Shown piece by piece: positions 26,170 to 34,616 of a stretch of 43,822 nt of DNA. The notes below the pieces were generated by a model that made no database searches, was not told the origin of the DNA, and saw only the letters and a list, made by a program, of their open reading frames with translations. Within the stretch, counting starts at the first letter, position 1; each line of letters opens with the position of its first letter. The translations under genes were made by a program, and so were the position numbers. Source of the stretch: Phormidesmis sp. RL_2_1 (GTDB lineage: Bacteria > Cyanobacteriota > Cyanobacteriia > Phormidesmidales > Phormidesmidaceae); the NCBI GenBank assembly GCA_012033015.1, contig JAAUPS010000013.1, positions 1-43,822 of the forward strand, written 5' to 3'.

Positions 26170-26853
26170 TCAACTGCGCATGACGTAGCCGACACCGCGT
26201 ACGGTCTGAATCAGGCGGCTTTCGTTGGCAGACTCTAGCTTCAGGCGTAGGTAGCGAATGTACACTTCAATGATGTTGGAGTCGCCCATAAAGTCATAGC
26301 CCCATACTTCTTCAAGGATGCGATCGCGCGTGAGCACCTGTTTAGGATGGGAAATTAAATAATCTAATAAATCAAATTCTTTGGCTGTCAGTTCAATGGT
26401 GCGATCGCCCCTTTTGACTTCCCGTGTTTTACGGCTTAAGGTCAAATCAGCAAATTGAAACGCTTGTGGATCTTCTGGTTGATTGCGCCGCAGATGGGCC
26501 CGCACCCTGGCTAGCAATTCTTCAATGCTAAACGGCTTGACAACATAGTCATCAGCCCCGGCATCGAGCCCAGCGACGCGATCTTCAATGCCATCTTTGG
26601 CGGTGAGCAAAATCACCGGCATCATTGCGCCGGTTGCCCGCAAGCGACGACACACTTCTACCCCGGTTAGCCCTGGCATCATCCAGTCCAACAAAACCAA
26701 ATCGGGCTCACTGTCGCGCGCGGCCATCAGCCCGCTCAGACCATCGTTGGCCACCGTGACCTGATAGCCTTCATAACCCAATTCTAGCTGTACAAACTTG
26801 GCCAGCTTTTCCTCATCTTCAATCACTAAAATGTGCGCGGTTTCCTCAGACAT
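26170..26853 (-). CDS. OmpR/PhoB-family response regulator
   Basis: A two-component transcription factor of 227 residues. The receiver domain has the acidic pair ED near residue 12, phospho-acceptor Asp56 in LVLLDWMMPG, and the conserved Thr and Lys of LLTAKDG and VVKPFS. The winged-helix domain follows (TIELTAKEFDLLDYLISHPK, NIIEVYIRYLRLKLE, IQTVRGVGYVMR). AAGGGAGG lies 8 bases upstream of the ATG, the strongest ribosome site in this region. It follows the histidine kinase gene on the same strand with a 239-base gap, so the two are probably partners. Target genes are unknown. Confidence 0.95.
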   Translation of the reverse strand: MSEETAHILVIEDEEKLAKFVQLELGYEGYQVTVANDGLSGLMAARDSEPDLVLLDWMMPGLTGVEVCRRLRATGAMMPVILLTAKDGIEDRVAGLDAGADDYVVKPFSIEELLARVRAHLRRNQPEDPQAFQFADLTLSRKTREVKRGDRTIELTAKEFDLLDYLISHPKQVLTRDRILEEVWGYDFMGDSNIIEVYIRYLRLKLESANESRLIQTVRGVGYVMRS

Positions 26854-26868
26854 CGGCGAAGCCTCCCT

Positions 26869-26913
26869 TATTTTGAGCAGCTATATTTTGAGCAGCTATA
26901 TTTTGAGCAGCCA
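26869..26913. repeat. tandem repeat, 15 bases x 3
   Basis: TATTTTGAGCAGCTA three times, beginning just upstream of the response regulator's ribosome site. Confidence 0.92.
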
Positions 26914-26999
26914 TGCTTGCGGCAGTAGTCCAGCAATAGCTATTGATTAATGTCTATCCATAAATGCTCAAGCCATAAAATATATCTATAAACGTATCT

Positions 27000-27043
27000 G
27001 CAAACTTCTCTTTGCGAACCTCTCTTTGCAAAGAGAAGTTTGC
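27000..27043. repeat. perfect 16-base inverted repeat (hairpin) between kinase and regulator genes
   Basis: GCAAACTTCTCTTTGC (27000-27015) and its exact reverse complement GCAAAGAGAAGTTTGC (27028-27043) flank a 12-base loop. Further partial copies of CTTTGCGAACCT extend to 27075. No T-run follows on the coding strand, so a simple terminator is not obvious; an attenuator or RNA-stability element is possible. Confidence 0.9.
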
Positions 27044-27092
27044 GAACCTTATCTTTGCGAACCTCTCTCTGCCAACCTCGGCAAATCGGACA

Positions 27093-28496
27093 TTACACCG
27101 GTAAGCTCACGGTAAACACACTCCCTTCGCCAAGTTTGGATTGAACTTTTAGAGTACCGTTCATGCCCTCGACTAAAGTTTTAACAATTGATAAGCCTAA
27201 CCCAGTGCCGCCAGTTGCCCGAGAGCGATCTTCATCGACACGGTAAAAGGGGTCGAATATTTTGGTCAAATCTGCTAAGGGAATGCCGCGACCGTGGTCT
27301 TTGATTTCGATACAGACGTAGTTGCCTATTCGCCTCATGTCTACTTTGATCGGCTGATCATCGGCTGAATATTTCATGGCATTGTCAATTAAATTAATCA
27401 GCACTTGTTTAAGGCGATTGCGATCGGCTAGGGCATCGACAGGTTCTAGGTTGGAGTGGATGCGATCGCTCGCATATTGACTCATCTCTAGCACTTCTTG
27501 CACCACCGGCTGCAGCGGCTGACGGTCAAGCTGAAACCGCAAATGGCCGCCGTCGGCGCGGGCTAAATCTAACAGATCTTGCAATAGGCGAATGGTTCTA
27601 TCGGCTTCATCTGCGGCAATTTCTAAGCCTTCGCGCTGGGTAGGGGTGAGGTTATCACTGCGGCGCAGCGTACTTTGCAAGTAGCCATGCACCAAGGTGA
27701 GCGGTGTGCGTAGCTCGTGGGAAACATCGCTGACAAATCGACGCTGCTGTTCCCAAGCCTCAGACAGGCGGGAGATCATCATATTGCAGGCTTGGGCAAG
27801 CTGCTGCACTTCTGTAGGGGCCTGCTCAAACTCTAGACGGGTATCTGCCAGGTTATCAGTCGAAACGTTGGCAGCCAAGCGGTTCATTTTGCGAATGGGC
27901 CGCATGGCACGGCTGATATACAGCGAGGTCGCCACAGCGCCGATACCAATGGCCAGCACGCTTGAGAGTGCTAGCGTGCGGGTGATACGCGACAAGCTGG
28001 TGTGATCTTCTGTGATATCGTCTACGACATAGAGCGAACCGATGATCTGTCCGCCCACTTTTAATGGACTAGAGCAAGTCACTAAATGGCGATTTTGCAG
28101 CCGCACCACATCTAGCCCTGTGCTGTTACGGTGCACCAATGCCATCAGCGCCGAGGCAAATCCATTCACCTGCCAAGATCCCATCGAGAGCGTGTCTGAT
28201 TGGGCCAAAAGTTTCCCGTCGGGCGATCGCACCCAAATTGCCACATCGGGCTGCTCGCGGTAGTCAATGGCCATCGATAGCGCTTGGGGTAAGGCCATTG
28301 TGGCATCGTAAAGATCAATATCTTCGCCGAGGCGAGAAGCAATCAAGAAGGCATTGGCCTTATGGCTTTCTATCAGGAGCTGCCGCATCCGCAGGTTAAT
28401 CCAACCAGTGAAGCCACCAATTCCCATGACAGAGGCTAATACCATGCCAACAGTGATACGGAACTGAATGGAATTGGGGTCAACGACAGGTTTCAT
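27093..28496 (-). CDS. membrane sensor histidine kinase
   Basis: A sensor kinase of 467 residues. A first membrane segment (about 15-34), an extracytoplasmic sensor region with SPDGKLLAQS (about 91) and a second segment (about 174-194) are followed by a HAMP linker (RPIRKMNRLAANVS). The phospho-acceptor is His260 in FVSDVSHELRTPLTLVHG. The ATPase domain has the N box (LINLIDNAMKYS), DHGRGIPLADL, FDPFYRVDEDRS and GTGLGLSIVKTL. It precedes the response regulator and probably phosphorylates it. The signal sensed is not evident. Confidence 0.94.
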   Translation of the reverse strand: MKPVVDPNSIQFRITVGMVLASVMGIGGFTGWINLRMRQLLIESHKANAFLIASRLGEDIDLYDATMALPQALSMAIDYREQPDVAIWVRSPDGKLLAQSDTLSMGSWQVNGFASALMALVHRNSTGLDVVRLQNRHLVTCSSPLKVGGQIIGSLYVVDDITEDHTSLSRITRTLALSSVLAIGIGAVATSLYISRAMRPIRKMNRLAANVSTDNLADTRLEFEQAPTEVQQLAQACNMMISRLSEAWEQQRRFVSDVSHELRTPLTLVHGYLQSTLRRSDNLTPTQREGLEIAADEADRTIRLLQDLLDLARADGGHLRFQLDRQPLQPVVQEVLEMSQYASDRIHSNLEPVDALADRNRLKQVLINLIDNAMKYSADDQPIKVDMRRIGNYVCIEIKDHGRGIPLADLTKIFDPFYRVDEDRSRATGGTGLGLSIVKTLVEGMNGTLKVQSKLGEGSVFTVSLPV

Positions 28497-28523
28497 AGAC
28501 AGTCAAAGGGAATGGACATTAAT

Positions 28524-28561
28524 TTTTGAGGCTGTATTTTGAGGCTATATTTTGAGCCTAC
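28524..28561. repeat. tandem repeat, 15 bases x about 2.5
   Basis: TTTTGAGGCTGTATT / TTTTGAGGCTATATT / TTTTGAGCC upstream of the histidine kinase start. The unit resembles, but is not the same as, the one upstream of the response regulator (TATTTTGAGCAGCTA). Confidence 0.8.
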
Positions 28562-28729
28562 TGTATCTGCCTGAGAAGACGCTGATAAACTCGCCTCAAA
28601 AACTCACATCCGCTTCTAAGCAAACACTCAGCCTCTCTGTTGGCCCATCCTCTATAAATAGAAAGTATTAAGCCACGGTCATGCGCTTGTGGTGTCACAC
28701 TAAGCTGGTTGAAATAACTGCCAATTCTC

Positions 28730-29790
28730 ATGGTTCAAACCCCGCCATCTCCTACCGCCGATATAGATTCGCCGCTAACGTCTGTACCTCAACAAGAGCC
28801 GCAAAGCGCCGCTGTGTCCCTCATCCCTTTCGAAAAAAGCCTTGGTGGTGCTTTAAGCAAAAATTCTGTCAGCGTTCTCCAAATCAACTTAGGCCGCCGG
28901 TGCAACCTATCGTGCAGCCATTGCCATGTGGAAGCAGGCCCCAATCGCCGCGAAGAACTCTCCGAGGCAGTCTGCCAGAAGCTTTTAACTGTAATCAATC
29001 GCTTTGATCAGATCAAAACCGTTGATTTGACGGGCGGTGCACCTGAAATGAACTATGGCTTTCGATCACTGGTCGAGGCGGCTAGAGCGAAGGGCAAAGA
29101 AGTGATTGTCCGCTCTAATCTGACGATTTTTTTGAGTCGGGCTATGAAGATTTGCCTGAGTATTTGGCTCAGCACCAGGTGCACATTGTTGCATCCTTAC
29201 CCTGTTATTTAGAAGGCAATGTGGATGCCATGCGGGGCAAAGGGGTCTACAACGATTCTATTCACGCGATTCAAATGCTCAATGCTTTAGGCTACGGCAA
29301 AGATCCTAAGCTGGTTTTAGATTTGGTGTATAACCCGCCGATTCCGACTTCGCCAGATTTTTCTCTGACGCCGGATCAAAGTGGGCTGCAAAAGGACTAC
29401 AGCGATTATTTAGCCCAGCATTTTGGAATTGTTTTTAATCATCTTTTCACGATTACCAATTTGCCGATTGGCCGCACGAAGTTTCATTTGCAGCACCGCA
29501 ATATTTATGGCCCTTATTTGACATTTTTAGCGTCTCATCACAATGCCAGTACGGTGGCGCATTTAATGTGTCGCAATGAGCTGTCAGTGGATTATCTGGG
29601 CAATGTGTACGACTGTGACTTTAACCAAATGGAGGGTGTGCTGGCGCGATCGCCCGACGGAACGACGCTGACGATTGAAAAACTGTTGGCTGCTGACTCT
29701 TTGGATGTGATTGAGCAGGTGGCTACTCGCCCTTATTGCTATGGCTGTACGGCTGGCAGCGGTTCTAGCTGCGGAGGTGCCTTGCTTTAA
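28730..29790 (+). CDS. arsS: arsenosugar-type radical SAM protein (ArsS-like), frameshifted
   Basis: A radical SAM enzyme; ArsS-family members add the 5'-deoxyadenosyl group of SAM to methylated arsenic to start arsenosugar synthesis. The first part has the cluster motif CNLSCSHC (CxxxCxxC) in LGRRCNLSCSHCHVEAGPNR and the SAM motif VDLTGGAPEMN. The second part, one frame over, is the DUF3641 domain with MCRNELSVDYLGNVYDCDFN and the Cys-rich end CYGCTAGSGSSCGGALL. The seven-T run at 29127-29133 needs one more T to read NLTIFFESGYEDLPEYLAQH across the junction, giving about 353 residues. No arsM or other arsenic gene is in the window, so the substrate is inferred from family only. Confidence 0.85.
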
Positions 29791-29805
29791 TGGCCCATGC
29801 CGCTC

Positions 29806-29916
29806 GCTATCTCAAATAGCGCTATCTCGAACACCAACGCTATCTCAAATAACGCTGTCTCGAACACCAACGCTGTCTCAAATAACGCTGTCTCAAATAA
29901 CGCTATCTCGAACACC
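29806..29916. repeat. compound tandem repeat, 15- and 18-base units
   Basis: AACGCTATCTCAAAT and AACGCTGTCTCGAACACC alternate about seven times between arsS and the first TVP38 gene. Confidence 0.9.
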
Positions 29917-29935
29917 ATAGAACAGGAATCGCCCT

Positions 29936-30775
29936 ATGTCTTTTTCTCACAATCTGCTACATCGCTGCGCTGGGCAGCCTCAACGGTTAGGAGTAAGTCG
30001 CTCCAAGTGGCTACGTCGGGTTTCGGCCCTGAGTGTGTGTTTTTTGTTGGGGAGTTTTGTCTTGGCAGTAGGCCCTGCTTTGGCTCAAGCAGGCGCTGAG
30101 CAATCTTCTGGCCCGTTTGCCATATTTGGTCAATTGCAACAGCAGTTGGTGAATTTGGTGGAGTGGATTAATGGCTTGGGGGCGATTGCTCCGATTGTGT
30201 TTGTTTTGGCCTATATCGTGATCACGGTGGCATTTTTACCGGCGTCGGTGGTTACTCTCGGCGCGGGCTTTGTCTTTGACGTGATCAAGGGCTCTATTTT
30301 GGTCTTTATTGGCGCGATGCTGGGCGCGACGGCGGCTTTTCTGGTCGGTCGGTTTGTGGCCCGTGATTGGATTGCCAAAAAGGTGGAAGGCAATAGCTTT
30401 TTCAATGCGCTCGACAATGCGATCGCCGAAGAGGGGCTTAAGCTGATCTTTTTGATTCGGCTGTCTCCCGCTTTTCCATTCAACCTGCTGAACTATGCTT
30501 TGGGGCTGACCAAAGTTGCCCTCAAAGACTATGTGCTGGGCACGACGGGGATTATTCCAGGCACCATTATGTATGTGTACTTGGGCTCTTTGATCGGGGA
30601 TGTGGCCATGTTGGGCTCGGGTGAAGCCCCCTCTAACCCAGTGATTAGCTGGATTATCAGAATTTTGATTTTGGTTACGATTGTCGCCATTTCACTCTAC
30701 ATTGGCAAAATTGCCAAAAAAGCTCTCAACGCGGCGGTTCCGGCTGCAGAAGAAACGACCACTGACGTGGCATAA
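29936..30775 (+). CDS. TVP38/TMEM64 family membrane protein (first copy)
   Basis: A membrane protein of 279 residues of the VTT/DedA (SNARE-associated) superfamily, proteins linked to lipid scrambling or undecaprenyl-phosphate recycling in other lineages. The N-terminus is basic, then LSVCFLLGSFVLAVGPALAQ looks like a signal peptide. The VTT domain has AYIVITVAFLPASVVTLGAG, IGAMLGATAAFLVGRFVARD, IFLIRLSPAFPFNLLNYALG and GTTGIIPGTIMYVYLGSLIG, all with the family's Gly/Pro pattern. AGGA precedes the ATG. The second copy follows at once. Confidence 0.93.
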   Translation: MSFSHNLLHRCAGQPQRLGVSRSKWLRRVSALSVCFLLGSFVLAVGPALAQAGAEQSSGPFAIFGQLQQQLVNLVEWINGLGAIAPIVFVLAYIVITVAFLPASVVTLGAGFVFDVIKGSILVFIGAMLGATAAFLVGRFVARDWIAKKVEGNSFFNALDNAIAEEGLKLIFLIRLSPAFPFNLLNYALGLTKVALKDYVLGTTGIIPGTIMYVYLGSLIGDVAMLGSGEAPSNPVISWIIRILILVTIVAISLYIGKIAKKALNAAVPAAEETTTDVA

Positions 30776-30828
30776 AAGCGATACGGCGCAAAACTGACGC
30801 AAAGGGACCAACCGCCCATCGTGACCTC

Positions 30829-30860
30829 CTGTCAGGACGCAATATGCTGCGTCCTGACAG
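30829..30860. repeat. perfect 13-base inverted repeat (hairpin) between the TVP38 genes
   Basis: CTGTCAGGACGCA (30829-30841) and TGCGTCCTGACAG (30848-30860) form a perfect stem with a 6-base loop. It lies 11 bases before ATG 30872. Only CTTTA follows, so it may act as an intercistronic stabiliser or partial terminator. Confidence 0.92.
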
Positions 30861-30871
30861 CTTTAACTGAC

Positions 30872-31696
30872 ATGAGATTGAACCGAAAATTTTGGAGCTT
30901 GTTGATCGCTGCATTTTGCCTTGCCATTGGCGCAGCGGCTGTAACCCGCAACGCCACGCAACATCCTCTGGCCATTGTGTTCGATCGACAAGGGCTGATT
31001 CAGGGGTTTGAAGCAGCGGGCAAGGGCAGTGTCGGCTTGTTTATGTTGGCCCATGTGATTGCTAATGCGGTGGGCATTCCCGGTACGCTGCTGGTCGTGG
31101 TTGGTGGCGCCGTGTATGGACTCTGGTGGGGCACGATATGGTCGGTTTTAGGGGCGACTTTAGGGGCGATCGCGGCCTTTGGTCTGGCCCGCTACTTACT
31201 CTATGGCTGGTTCACTCAGCGCTTTGCTCACAAACCTTTGCTCAAAAAGCTGAATACAACCCTGGGCCAGAATGGTTTGGGCTGCGTGCTGACCATTCGC
31301 TTCTCGCCCATTTCGCCTTTTAACGTGGTGAACTTTGCCCTTGGCCTGACGCCGGTTTCACCCCTGGCCTATGCCATTGGTACATTGATAGGGATTATTC
31401 CGGGCACCTTGGCCTACACTTGGCTAGGTGTGACAGGAGCAGATGCTCTCAGCGGAGGGCGTTTGCTGCCGTTGCTGTGCTGTTTGATGGTACTGATGCT
31501 ATTTTCGGCGCTGCCTGTTGTCCTTCAGCACCGCCGATTCAAGCGCCAATCGACGTGTCAAACCACAGGTTCAATCCAACGTTCAATCCAAAGTCCAATC
31601 CAACGTTCAACCCAACGTTCAATCCAACGTTCAACCCAAAGTCCAACCAAGCCGCCGTCTCAGCCGCCGTCTCAGCGACCAGAGTCTAAGCCTTAG
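30872..31696 (+). CDS. TVP38/TMEM64 family membrane protein (second copy)
   Basis: A second VTT-domain membrane protein of about 274 residues, next to but quite diverged from the first. ATG at 30872 (MRLNRKFWSLLIAAFCLAIG) is preferred to GTG 30821, which would put the strong hairpin inside the coding region. Conserved parts are GIPGTLLVVVGGAVYGLWWG, LGATLGAIAAFGLARYLLYG, LTIRFSPISPFNVVNFALGL and GIIPGTLAYTWLGVTG. The last 45 residues are a low-complexity Gln/Arg/Ser/Pro tail from a 12-base tandem repeat, absent from the first copy. The MscS gene starts 12 bases later, so the three genes probably share a transcript. Confidence 0.92.
   Translation: MRLNRKFWSLLIAAFCLAIGAAAVTRNATQHPLAIVFDRQGLIQGFEAAGKGSVGLFMLAHVIANAVGIPGTLLVVVGGAVYGLWWGTIWSVLGATLGAIAAFGLARYLLYGWFTQRFAHKPLLKKLNTTLGQNGLGCVLTIRFSPISPFNVVNFALGLTPVSPLAYAIGTLIGIIPGTLAYTWLGVTGADALSGGRLLPLLCCLMVLMLFSALPVVLQHRRFKRQSTCQTTGSIQRSIQSPIQRSTQRSIQRSTQSPTKPPSQPPSQRPESKP
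31567..31655. repeat. in-frame tandem repeat, about 12 bases x 7
   Basis: Copies of TTCAATCCAACG and variants (TTCAACCCAACG, AGTCCAATCCAA) encode QRSIQ/QRSTQ/QSPIQ in the C-terminal tail of the second TVP38 protein. The period keeps frame. Confidence 0.9.
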
Positions 31697-31708
31697 CACA
31701 TCAGCTCC

Positions 31709-33322
31709 ATGCCCGATTATCATCCTAGCCGTAATCCTCAGCGTATTGTGCGACTGGTGGTGGTGGCTGTTTTAAGTTTTACGGTGGCGATCGCCCTGCC
31801 CTTTATTGCCCCTCGAATCATTCTGCCCACCAGCATGGTGGCTGATGAGCAATCTGCGCCGGTCATCGTCGATGGCCGCGCCGTTTTTCGCGTGACTGAC
31901 ACCGCTACCACTACCAGTGCCAGCACTCGCGCCGCTACTATCAGCCTTGGCCTGCAAAACTTCGCCCAGCAGCAGCAACAGCCAGAGATTCAAGTCGAGA
32001 GCATTAGAGATGGCAACTTAGCAACCGTATGGCTGTACTATCCCAATGCAGAAAATCCCGACACACAATTCAACTTTACGGTCACTGCTGACGACACCAA
32101 CGGCACCCTAACGGCGGCTAGGCAGGCTCAAAATTGGGCGAGAGAGCTAGAACAGACCTTCGCGCGATCGCAATGGCAGCGTCAAGACGCCTACATTCAG
32201 TCACACCTGTGGCAAATTTTGGTAGTGCCTATTGTAGCGGCCTTAGCCCATTGGCTCGTCGGCTTACTTTGGCGAGGCTACCTGTACCATTTCCTGCAGT
32301 CACTAATGATGGAAGAAGAAGAAGGCGATCACAGTCAATTCACCATCGTCAACCTCTTTCTCAACGCCACTTTAATGCTCTTTCGTCTCGGCATCTGGAT
32401 TGGCGCGCTACTGTATGCGACCGACTTGTTTCCCGATACTCGTCAGTTTAGCTATCAAATCATCTCTCAGCTTACCGAGTCTTTCACCAACAAAACCATT
32501 CCGCTGGGCAACGAACCCATTTCTATTGTCGATATTTTTCGGGTGCTGGTGCTGGTGCTCCTAGTAACGGTCGTCGCCCAACTGATTTCCAATCTGCTCA
32601 AGCAGAGGATACTACAAGAAACCGGTATCAACCGAGGCGTACAAGAAGCGATCGCTATTTTGCTGCGATACAGCCTAATTTTTGTAGGCTGCATCATTGT
32701 CCTGCAAGCCTCAGGCATCGATCTAAGCTCCCTGACCCTACTGGCCAGCGCGTTAGGCGTAGGCGCGGGCCTAGGTCTACAAAACATTGTCAAAGATATC
32801 GGCAGCGGCTTGGTGCTCGTTTTTGAACGGCCCGTGCAGGTCGGTGAATTTGTTCAAATCGGCGACAAAACCGGCACTGTCGAACGCATTGGTGCCCGCT
32901 CCGCCGAAATTCGCACCCTCGACCAAGTCTCCGTGATCGTGCCCAACTCCAAGTTTTTAGAAAATGAAGTCGTTAATTGGAGCCACCGCAACCCCATCTC
33001 CCGGATTCGCATTCCTATTGGTGTCGCCTATCACTCCGACCCCGAACAAGTCCAAGACCTGCTCTTGCGCGTCAGCGCCCAGCACAAAGACGTCCTTACC
33101 ACACCACCTGCCATAGTCCTTTTTCTCAACTTTGGCGATAGCGCCCTTCAGTTTGAACTGTTGGTCTGGATCGATCAGCCCAGCCGACAGTTCATCATCC
33201 GCAGCGATCTGATGTTTTTGCTAGCCAAAGCCCTGCGCCAAGAAGGTATCGAGATTCCTTTTCCTCAACGAGATTTACACATGCACTGGCAGGATCTACC
33301 CGATCAACACAAAAACGATTAA
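31709..33322 (+). CDS. MscS-type mechanosensitive channel
   Basis: A mechanosensitive channel protein of 537 residues that would release solutes on osmotic down-shock. An N-terminal membrane segment and a periplasmic region of about 120 residues (with QQQQPEIQVE) precede four more membrane segments. The pore helix is LTLLASALGVGAGLGLQNIV, followed by the beta domain (FERPVQVGEFVQIGDKTGTV, SVIVPNSKFLENEVVNWSHR) and the C-terminal alpha/beta domain ending PFPQRDLHMHW. The Gly/Ala pattern of the pore is intact. The extra N-terminal domain makes it longer than E. coli MscS (286 residues), as in several cyanobacterial channels. Confidence 0.94.
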   Translation: MPDYHPSRNPQRIVRLVVVAVLSFTVAIALPFIAPRIILPTSMVADEQSAPVIVDGRAVFRVTDTATTTSASTRAATISLGLQNFAQQQQQPEIQVESIRDGNLATVWLYYPNAENPDTQFNFTVTADDTNGTLTAARQAQNWARELEQTFARSQWQRQDAYIQSHLWQILVVPIVAALAHWLVGLLWRGYLYHFLQSLMMEEEEGDHSQFTIVNLFLNATLMLFRLGIWIGALLYATDLFPDTRQFSYQIISQLTESFTNKTIPLGNEPISIVDIFRVLVLVLLVTVVAQLISNLLKQRILQETGINRGVQEAIAILLRYSLIFVGCIIVLQASGIDLSSLTLLASALGVGAGLGLQNIVKDIGSGLVLVFERPVQVGEFVQIGDKTGTVERIGARSAEIRTLDQVSVIVPNSKFLENEVVNWSHRNPISRIRIPIGVAYHSDPEQVQDLLLRVSAQHKDVLTTPPAIVLFLNFGDSALQFELLVWIDQPSRQFIIRSDLMFLLAKALRQEGIEIPFPQRDLHMHWQDLPDQHKND

Positions 33323-34616
33323 CTCCCTGCTCCCTTGCCCTTCTCCCTTACCTTTCTCCCTTACCTTTCTCCCTTGCCTTTCTCCCCATCTGCCCCATCA
33401 GAACCGCCCAATTTTGAGTGATCGATGTTTGACCGCCCAGACAATCTTGGCGTCAGTATGCATGTATCAATTAATACTTTGTCTAAAACTTTGTCCTATT
33501 AGGCACATGGGGGTAATCCCCCTCATACTGGGCCATAGCCCCTTAATCAATCAAACTAGTCAACAGGAACTCACCCCACAAATTCACCCATAAGTTATCT
33601 AGATAAAGCTTCTTCAAAGAGGCTATTGCTTAAACTAAAAATATTTTTCCTTAAGCATCAAAAAATCTTGGCACTTTGCAGAAAATAGTCAATAGATCAA
33701 GTTAAAGCCCTTACAAGTTATAAAAAATTCAGAAAAATAATTATCATACACAACCTCCCACACGCTAGTTTTCATTTGACCTAACCCTATTGGGAAAGTA
33801 TTGTTTCACATCCATTAGCCACTTGTGAGCAAACATCCTATCTGGAAACAACTCTTGTTGTTTTTGGCAGATCACCACTATTGACACTAGAGATTTACAA
33901 CAAAAAAATAAAGTCTTAAGGTTCATTGTTAAAGACATTATTTTCAGCCTGCAAAATGCGGCTTCAAAACAGCTTCGAAAAGCGGCTAGGGAAGTTAATA
34001 ATGCGTTAGATGCACCCTAAGAAAAACTCCAAATGGGTGCACAAAGGCATTGTTGTCGTCTACGTAAATAGACAAAAAGCGTATAAATTAATACTTAAAA
34101 AGCCTCAGTAAGGATTGATTTTTCGCAATTCGGAGTGTAATAATCATTTTTCAGTAGAGATTTAAGTATATCTACTGTAAATATCCGTTAAAAAAGCTGA
34201 TTGTTGGAAAAGCCGAGCAAGGCAACCCAGTTTTGCTGGCTCAGGAAACTTACTTAGGACTTATGCGGTCTCAGTACCTCAGTGGAGATGATCTAGCGAT
34301 GTCTCACCGGGTTAAGCGTCTCGCTTAAGCCTGTTTCCCCTGCGTTCGGCACCTAGCGTTCAGTAACTGATACTCAGCACCTGATATTCAGTAACTGATA
34401 TTTCAGCACCTGAATATTCAGCACAGACTGCCGACAAAGTTTGCCTAGTTAAAGTTTGCCTAGGATTCAAGTTTCAGCTTTGAAAAAAGCTGCTTCTTGG
34501 TCGGCATAGCCGAAGGTTCTTATCACGTTAAGATTCAGCGTTTGTGGCATCCAAACAGGTTCTTATTTAAATAGCTTGATCGTGGCTAATTGCATTCAAT
34601 TTGATTGGTTTAAAAC
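33323..34616. other. 1.3-kb AT-rich gene-free region before the surface-protein operon
   Basis: No gene could be supported here on either strand. From the left it holds a 13-base tandem array (33330-33386); two small GC hairpins, GGGGG-TAAT-CCCCC at 33509-33522 and GGGC-CATA-GCCC at 33530-33541, which may end the MscS transcript; about 650 bases of AT-rich DNA (33590-34240); a short stem TTAAGCG-TCT-CGCTTAA at 34313-34329; direct repeats of CAGTAACTGATA / CAGCACCTGATATT (34360-34425); and a 7-base closing stem TGCCGAC (34429-34435) / GTCGGCA (34500-34506) around a duplicated AAAGTTTGCCTAG. The last third could be a long structured leader of the operon. No known riboswitch class was recognised. 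Confidence 0.6.
33330..33386. repeat. tandem repeat, about 13 bases x 4
   Basis: CTCCCTTACCTTT and variants (TTGCCTTT, TTGCCCTT), eight bases after the MscS stop codon. Confidence 0.88.

Noticed and set aside
28716-28745. tRNA-like GGTTCAAACCCC
   Set aside because: No acceptor stem or anticodon arm fits around it, and it overlaps the arsS start.
33826-33885. Short frame reading HPIWKQLLLFLADHHY, considered as a transposase scrap
   Set aside because: It is too short, and no IS ends or further homology were seen nearby.
33851-34021. Possible small gene ending in KAAREVNNALDAP
   Set aside because: The open stretch is about 55 codons with no convincing start or ribosome site, and the peptide matches no remembered family.
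34300-34510. Cyclic-di-GMP or other known riboswitch before the DUF11 operon
   Set aside because: A closing stem is present but the conserved core bases of known classes could not be found.
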